A stretch of DNA of 9,633 bases, taken from positions 1-9,633 of the forward strand of contig CAJOPI010000382.1 in NCBI GenBank assembly GCA_905236275.1, given 5' to 3'. Numbering within the stretch: position 1 is the stretch's first letter; each line of letters begins with the position of its first letter. The DNA is from an uncultured Lachnospiraceae bacterium. Its GTDB lineage: Bacteria > Bacillota > Clostridia > Lachnospirales > Lachnospiraceae. The position numbers were made by a program, and so were the translations under genes. Of this stretch, positions 7,209 through 9,633 are shown piece after piece. The notes under the pieces are model-generated. The model did not search any database. It was given only the letters and a program-made list of their open reading frames with translations, and had not been told where the DNA came from.

Positions 7209-9236
7209 TTAAATCTTAAACTCGCTTACGGAGTCATTTATAGCATCTGTTCCGTTTGCAACTGCATCCGCACTGTTCTTAACGTCAACACTCTTTTCAG
7301 CAACCTGTTCAGCACTGCCGGCAAGCATATCAAGGGTTGCTGAAACTTCTTCCGAGCTTGCAGACTGCTCTTCTGCGATAGCAGCGACATTCGTAGCTAT
7401 ACCGTTTACCTGTCCCATCGTATTGATCATCTTCTCCATAGTGGTTCCGGTAGCATCGAGATTTCTGAAAATCTCCTCGAAGGTCTTCTCTGCCGTCGAT
7501 ACTGATTCTGTGCTCTTCTTTATTGCCTCGACATTTTCGGTAGACTTCTTCGAAAGTGCGGAGATCTGCTGTGCAATGTCGCCTATGATCGAAGCTATTT
7601 CCGTTGTCGCATCCGCGCTGTCGTTAGCAAGCTTTCCTATCTCATCAGCAACTACCGCAAATCCCTTTCCTGCTTCGCCGGCTCTTGCAGCCTCTATTGA
7701 TGCGTTGAGTGACAGGAGGTTTGTCTGGCTTGCGATGGAATTGATCATTTCGATGATGTCATTGATTTTCTTAGCTGATTCGTCAACCGAGGTAACAGCC
7801 ACATCGACTTCTCCCATTGATTTTGCAATGGAGGACATACTGTCGGTAACCATTCTCATATCGTTCTGACCTTCTCCTGCCTTACTTACAATCCTCTCCA
7901 TGATTTCGTTGGTCTCATTACCCTGATTGGTGAGTTCTCCAACCTTGTTTGCAAGATCAGTCGCATCATTCGCAAGTTCGGTTACGGCTTGAGCCATACC
8001 ATCCATTGTTTCCCTGATCTGGTTCATGGAGTCTGCCTGTTTCCTTGCCTCGGTCGTCATGTCATCAGCTGCTTCCCTGCTGTTTCCGACCTCCTGTGAA
8101 AGCTGGCCTGTGACATCCTTCATATTCGAAAGTGTATCCTTCATGTGCCTGATAAACTTACGCATGTTGTGGTTCATGACACCGATTTCGTCATTGCCAT
8201 GCTCCGGAATTTCTATAGAGAAATTATTGTTCGTAATGCTCATGATATTATCGGTAAGCTTCTTTACAGGCTTTGCAACGATAGAGGAAATGAGCGTTCT
8301 CATTATCACTGCAATGATAATTACCATTACAAGCGCCATTACCGAGCAGATTGCCATGAATCTGTTGAGGTTTACTAAAATATCGTTCTGGTCAACAGTT
8401 GACACCAGTGTCCAGTTTGTTCCCGGAACATTCTGGAATGAGAGATATATTACAGCTTTATCCGAGGTCATCTTCTGGACGCCTGTGGGATTTCCCTGCA
8501 TTATACTGTATATTTCCTGAATATAGATATCATCAGCATGTTCTTCAACCGTTGTTCCATTGTATTCGGCATCATAGAAAGAGATTATTGTATTTCCGTC
8601 AAAAAGAATGGATTTTCCGCTTCCCATAGGTGTGAGTGAGCTTACATCCTCCATGATCTTTGCAAGCGAAAAGTCCGCCGCTGCAACACCATGTCTTCCG
8701 TCATGCGCATTCATTTCCTTTGAAATAGGCACAACCATGGAATTTGTAACCATATCAAAATACGGGCTTCCCACAGCAAAGCTCTTATGTGTCAGTCCGT
8801 CCTGATACCAGCCTCTTGTGGTACAGTCATAATCAGCATCGGGTACCCAGCCGCTCGGGTCGATCCAGTCCCCGTTATCAAAACCAATATATATACCGTT
8901 TGGCGCACTGTCATTAAAGGTCTTTGAAAGGTCAAGGAAGTTCAGCAGTTCTGTATCATCCGCAAAGTCCTTTGTTTCTACGGTAAGTGACATTGCGTCT
9001 GCCGCACCTATGAATTTCTCGATATCGGCACCGAGAAGGTTGGCATTCGTCTTCGCCTCCTGTGTAAGAGCATTCTCCGATATATCAATAATGATAGCTC
9101 TTGCCTGTACCGACAAAACAACTATCATAATAATAACGATCGCAGCTATAAGCGGAATCAATATCTTCATCAGTTTTCCGCTTATTGTCTTTGTGGGTGT
9201 GTTGTGTGCCGATTCCTTCTTTCCAAATATGCCCAT
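7209..9236 (-). CDS. Methyl-accepting chemotaxis protein with double-Cache (amino-acid-type) sensor
   Basis: Transmembrane chemoreceptor, 675 residues from the ATG at 9236. Order: short cytoplasmic start; TM1 (about 24-46); extracytoplasmic dCache_1 sensor (about 48-288); TM2 (about 293-316); HAMP (about 317-370, AKPVKKL and NDEIGVM); then the helical signalling hairpin with tip [20 protein letters not shown] (498-517) and [13 protein letters not shown] (525-537). Each hairpin arm is about 140 residues. The sensor contains Tyr136, Arg141, Trp143, Tyr159, Asp161 and Asp188, matching in identity and spacing the amino-acid-binding motif known from PctA-type receptors (recalled from the literature). 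A longer frame to TTG 9287 exists, but GGAGG lies 6 bases before ATG 9236, so the shorter form is chosen. No C-terminal CheR-tether pentapeptide is seen (ends SEFKI). First gene of the operon and presumed substrate of CheR/CheB. Confidence 0.95.
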   Translation of the reverse strand: MGIFGKKESAHNTPTKTISGKLMKILIPLIAAIVIIMIVVLSVQARAIIIDISENALTQEAKTNANLLGADIEKFIGAADAMSLTVETKDFADDTELLNFLDLSKTFNDSAPNGIYIGFDNGDWIDPSGWVPDADYDCTTRGWYQDGLTHKSFAVGSPYFDMVTNSMVVPISKEMNAHDGRHGVAAADFSLAKIMEDVSSLTPMGSGKSILFDGNTIISFYDAEYNGTTVEEHADDIYIQEIYSIMQGNPTGVQKMTSDKAVIYLSFQNVPGTNWTLVSTVDQNDILVNLNRFMAICSVMALVMVIIIAVIMRTLISSIVAKPVKKLTDNIMSITNNNFSIEIPEHGNDEIGVMNHNMRKFIRHMKDTLSNMKDVTGQLSQEVGNSREAADDMTTEARKQADSMNQIRETMDGMAQAVTELANDATDLANKVGELTNQGNETNEIMERIVSKAGEGQNDMRMVTDSMSSIAKSMGEVDVAVTSVDESAKKINDIIEMINSIASQTNLLSLNASIEAARAGEAGKGFAVVADEIGKLANDSADATTEIASIIGDIAQQISALSKKSTENVEAIKKSTESVSTAEKTFEEIFRNLDATGTTMEKMINTMGQVNGIATNVAAIAEEQSASSEEVSATLDMLAGSAEQVAEKSVDVKNSADAVANGTDAINDSVSEFKI

Positions 9237-9249
9237 TACATGCCTCCAA
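9237..9249 (-). promoter_or_regulatory. Ribosome site and start-stop element before the chemoreceptor
   Basis: On the minus strand TTGGAGG is followed by CATGTA and the ATG of the receptor (9234-9236). The GGAGG at 9243-9247 has ideal 6-base spacing and decides this start over the upstream in-frame TTG at 9285-9287. Within the spacer, ATG TAA (9236-9241) is a minimal start-stop whose TAA overlaps the true ATG as TAATG. Confidence 0.7.
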
Positions 9250-9301
9250 TCACTGTCTTTCTTAACAACTTTCACGATATGTTCCAATCCATTCCCATTA
9301 C

Positions 9302-9339
9302 ATTATACAAAAACAATCGGTCAAAATGATGCATGTTTC
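9302..9339 (-). promoter_or_regulatory. Candidate sigma-D/sigma-28 type promoter of the operon, with an overlapping TATAAT
   Basis: The minus strand reads GAAA (9336-9339), 14 bases, then ACCGATTG (9314-9321). This resembles the motility sigma factor consensus TAAA-N14/15-GCCGATAT, matching 3 of 4 and 5 of 8 positions. It would start transcription about 70 bases before the receptor ATG. A perfect TATAAT (9302-9307) lies just downstream, but its nearest TTGACC (9319-9324) is only 11 bases away, too close for a normal sigma-A promoter; the hexamer at 17 bases is poor. An A/T-rich stretch (about 9345-9382) sits upstream. Chemoreceptor operons in motile Firmicutes are often driven by sigma-D, which favours the first reading. 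Confidence 0.45.
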
Positions 9340-9382
9340 CCATAAAGAGCAAAATAAATAATAAATTTTTCATAAAATTTGC

Positions 9383-9400
9383 ACAATCACCTATGATTGT
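9383..9400. repeat. Short perfect inverted repeat, possible operator
   Basis: ACAATCA and TGATTGT (7 bases each) are perfect complements separated by CCTA. The dyad lies between the terminator and the candidate promoter, about 45 bases upstream of the -35-like element. It could be a regulator site or a weak RNA hairpin; nothing in the sequence decides between them. Confidence 0.4.
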
Positions 9401-9414
9401 TTACAGTTTGAAAC

Positions 9415-9471
9415 AAAAAAGGCCCTTTTACCGGCGGATTTCAAAGCTGCAGCTTTGACTAAATAAAAGGG
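9415..9471 (-). terminator. Intrinsic terminator reading leftward, with an internal palindrome
   Basis: On the minus strand CCCTTTTA (9464-9471) pairs perfectly with TAAAAGGG (9423-9430), followed by CC and six T (9415-9420), the standard rho-independent pattern. Inside the loop is a perfect 18-base palindrome, TCAAAGCTGCAGCTTTGA (9441-9458), which would make a second hairpin. It probably ends a minus-strand transcript arriving from beyond the right edge. It could instead be an attenuator if the che operon has a more distant promoter. The other strand has only a short GTTTTAT after the stem, so leftward termination is favoured. Confidence 0.75.
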
Positions 9472-9492
9472 AGTTTTATAACAGTTTCTATG

Positions 9493-9633
9493 TTATGATG
9501 TTGGGTTCACAAGTGATGTCAGGGATTGTTCCTTGCTTCGCACTCCCACAATCCCACCCAATATTCGTGTTTTCGTGTTGCTTCGCACCACTTCACACCA
9601 CTTCACACTCATATTGGGGCGGGTCATAAAGTC
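9493..9633 (-). CDS. Possible 3' end of a minus-strand reading frame (46 codons, doubtful)
   Basis: A frame enters from the right edge and runs 46 codons to TAA at 9493-9495, ending in LTSLVNPTS. It contains an ATG at 9625-9627 without an evident ribosome site. The stop lies about 20 bases before the terminator stem, which is where a gene end is expected. Against it, the whole stretch is built of short tandem repeats and inverted repeats, so the open frame may simply reflect a non-coding repeat element. I do not recognise the protein and assign no function. Confidence 0.25.
   Translation of the reverse strand, partial: DFMTRPNMSVKWCEVVRSNTKTRILGGIVGVRSKEQSLTSLVNPTS
9522..9555. repeat. Inverted repeat with an inner mini-hairpin
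   Basis: GGGATTGT (9522-9529) and ACAATCCC (9548-9555) are perfect 8-base complements. Between them TGC-TTC-GCA (9534-9542) forms a smaller hairpin; its minus-strand core is GCGAAGC, a heptamer known as an exceptionally stable DNA mini-hairpin. The same TGCTTCGCA recurs at 9579-9587, suggesting a repeat family. Confidence 0.65.
9553..9623. repeat. Long stem-loop enclosing tandem 8-mers and 10-mers
   Basis: CCCAATAT (9557-9564) and ATATTGGG (9611-9618) are perfect complements; CCC (9553-9555) and GGG (9621-9623) can extend the stem past a small internal loop. The 46-base loop holds two exact copies of TTCGTGTT (9564-9579, the first sharing one base with the stem) and three 10-base units CTTCGCACCA, CTTCACACCA, CTTCACACTC (9581-9610). 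It lies within 60 bases of a terminator and has no secure gene, so it is best described as a structured repeat element. Confidence 0.6.

Noticed and set aside
7423..7869. Plus-strand open frame of 148 codons opposite the receptor gene (and a 164-codon one at 8026-8520)
   Set aside because: These are shadows of the receptor codons on the other strand; the products are low-complexity Ser/Ile-rich and lack recognisable domains, and the minus frame is a clear chemoreceptor.
9237..9287. N-terminal extension of the chemoreceptor to the TTG at 9285-9287 (17 extra residues)
   Set aside because: It would place a charged non-hydrophobic stretch before the protein, uses a rare start without a good ribosome site, and the ATG at 9236 has GGAGG at ideal spacing.
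9302..9324. Classical sigma-A promoter made of TTGACC and TATAAT
   Set aside because: The spacer is 11 bases, far from 16-18; the TTGACC overlaps the better sigma-D-like ACCGATTG. The perfect TATAAT is kept only as a note.
9481..9633. CRISPR array at the right edge
   Set aside because: The repeat units are 8-10 bases in direct tandem with no spacers of constant length, and no cas genes are visible.

Overview
The window is one block of seven complete minus-strand genes plus one cut-off gene, forming a chemosensory (chemotaxis) operon. In transcription order, from right to left, it reads: membrane chemoreceptor, PAS histidine kinase, two-domain response regulator, cheR, cheB, cheY, cheA and the start of cheW. 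Gaps are -4 to 58 bases and most genes have a good purine-rich ribosome site. No convincing terminator lies inside the block, so a single transcript is likely. Moderate GC, AGGAGG-type ribosome sites, a T. maritima-like CheA P2 region and Clostridia-like receiver and receptor sequences suggest a motile Firmicute, probably Clostridia and perhaps Lachnospiraceae (Butyrivibrio/Roseburia-like). That placement is inference, not a database result.

Region by region: 1-249 is the N-terminal part of CheW, running off the window. 266-4736 is the classical core (CheA, CheY, CheB, CheR). 4743-7150 is an inserted histidine kinase/response regulator pair whose C-terminal domains both look degenerate. 7209-9236 is a double-Cache chemoreceptor whose pocket carries the residues known for amino-acid binding. 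9237-9633 has no secure gene. It holds a candidate sigma-D-type promoter, a small dyad, a strong minus-strand intrinsic terminator, and a repeat-rich, strongly folded stretch at the right edge through which a short reading frame runs.

How the parts probably work together: the receptor binds an extracellular ligand (predicted amino acid) and, through CheW, controls CheA. CheA phosphorylates CheY (output) and CheB (adaptation). CheR and CheB add and remove receptor methyl groups. The soluble PAS kinase and its response regulator, translationally coupled to each other and to cheR, look like a second signalling input or output wired into the same operon. The regulator's HD-GYP-like domain has lost every histidine. 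The kinase ends in an Hpt-like domain where glutamate stands in place of histidine. This duo is the least conventional part of the window. No CheC, CheD, CheX, CheV or flagellar gene is seen here.
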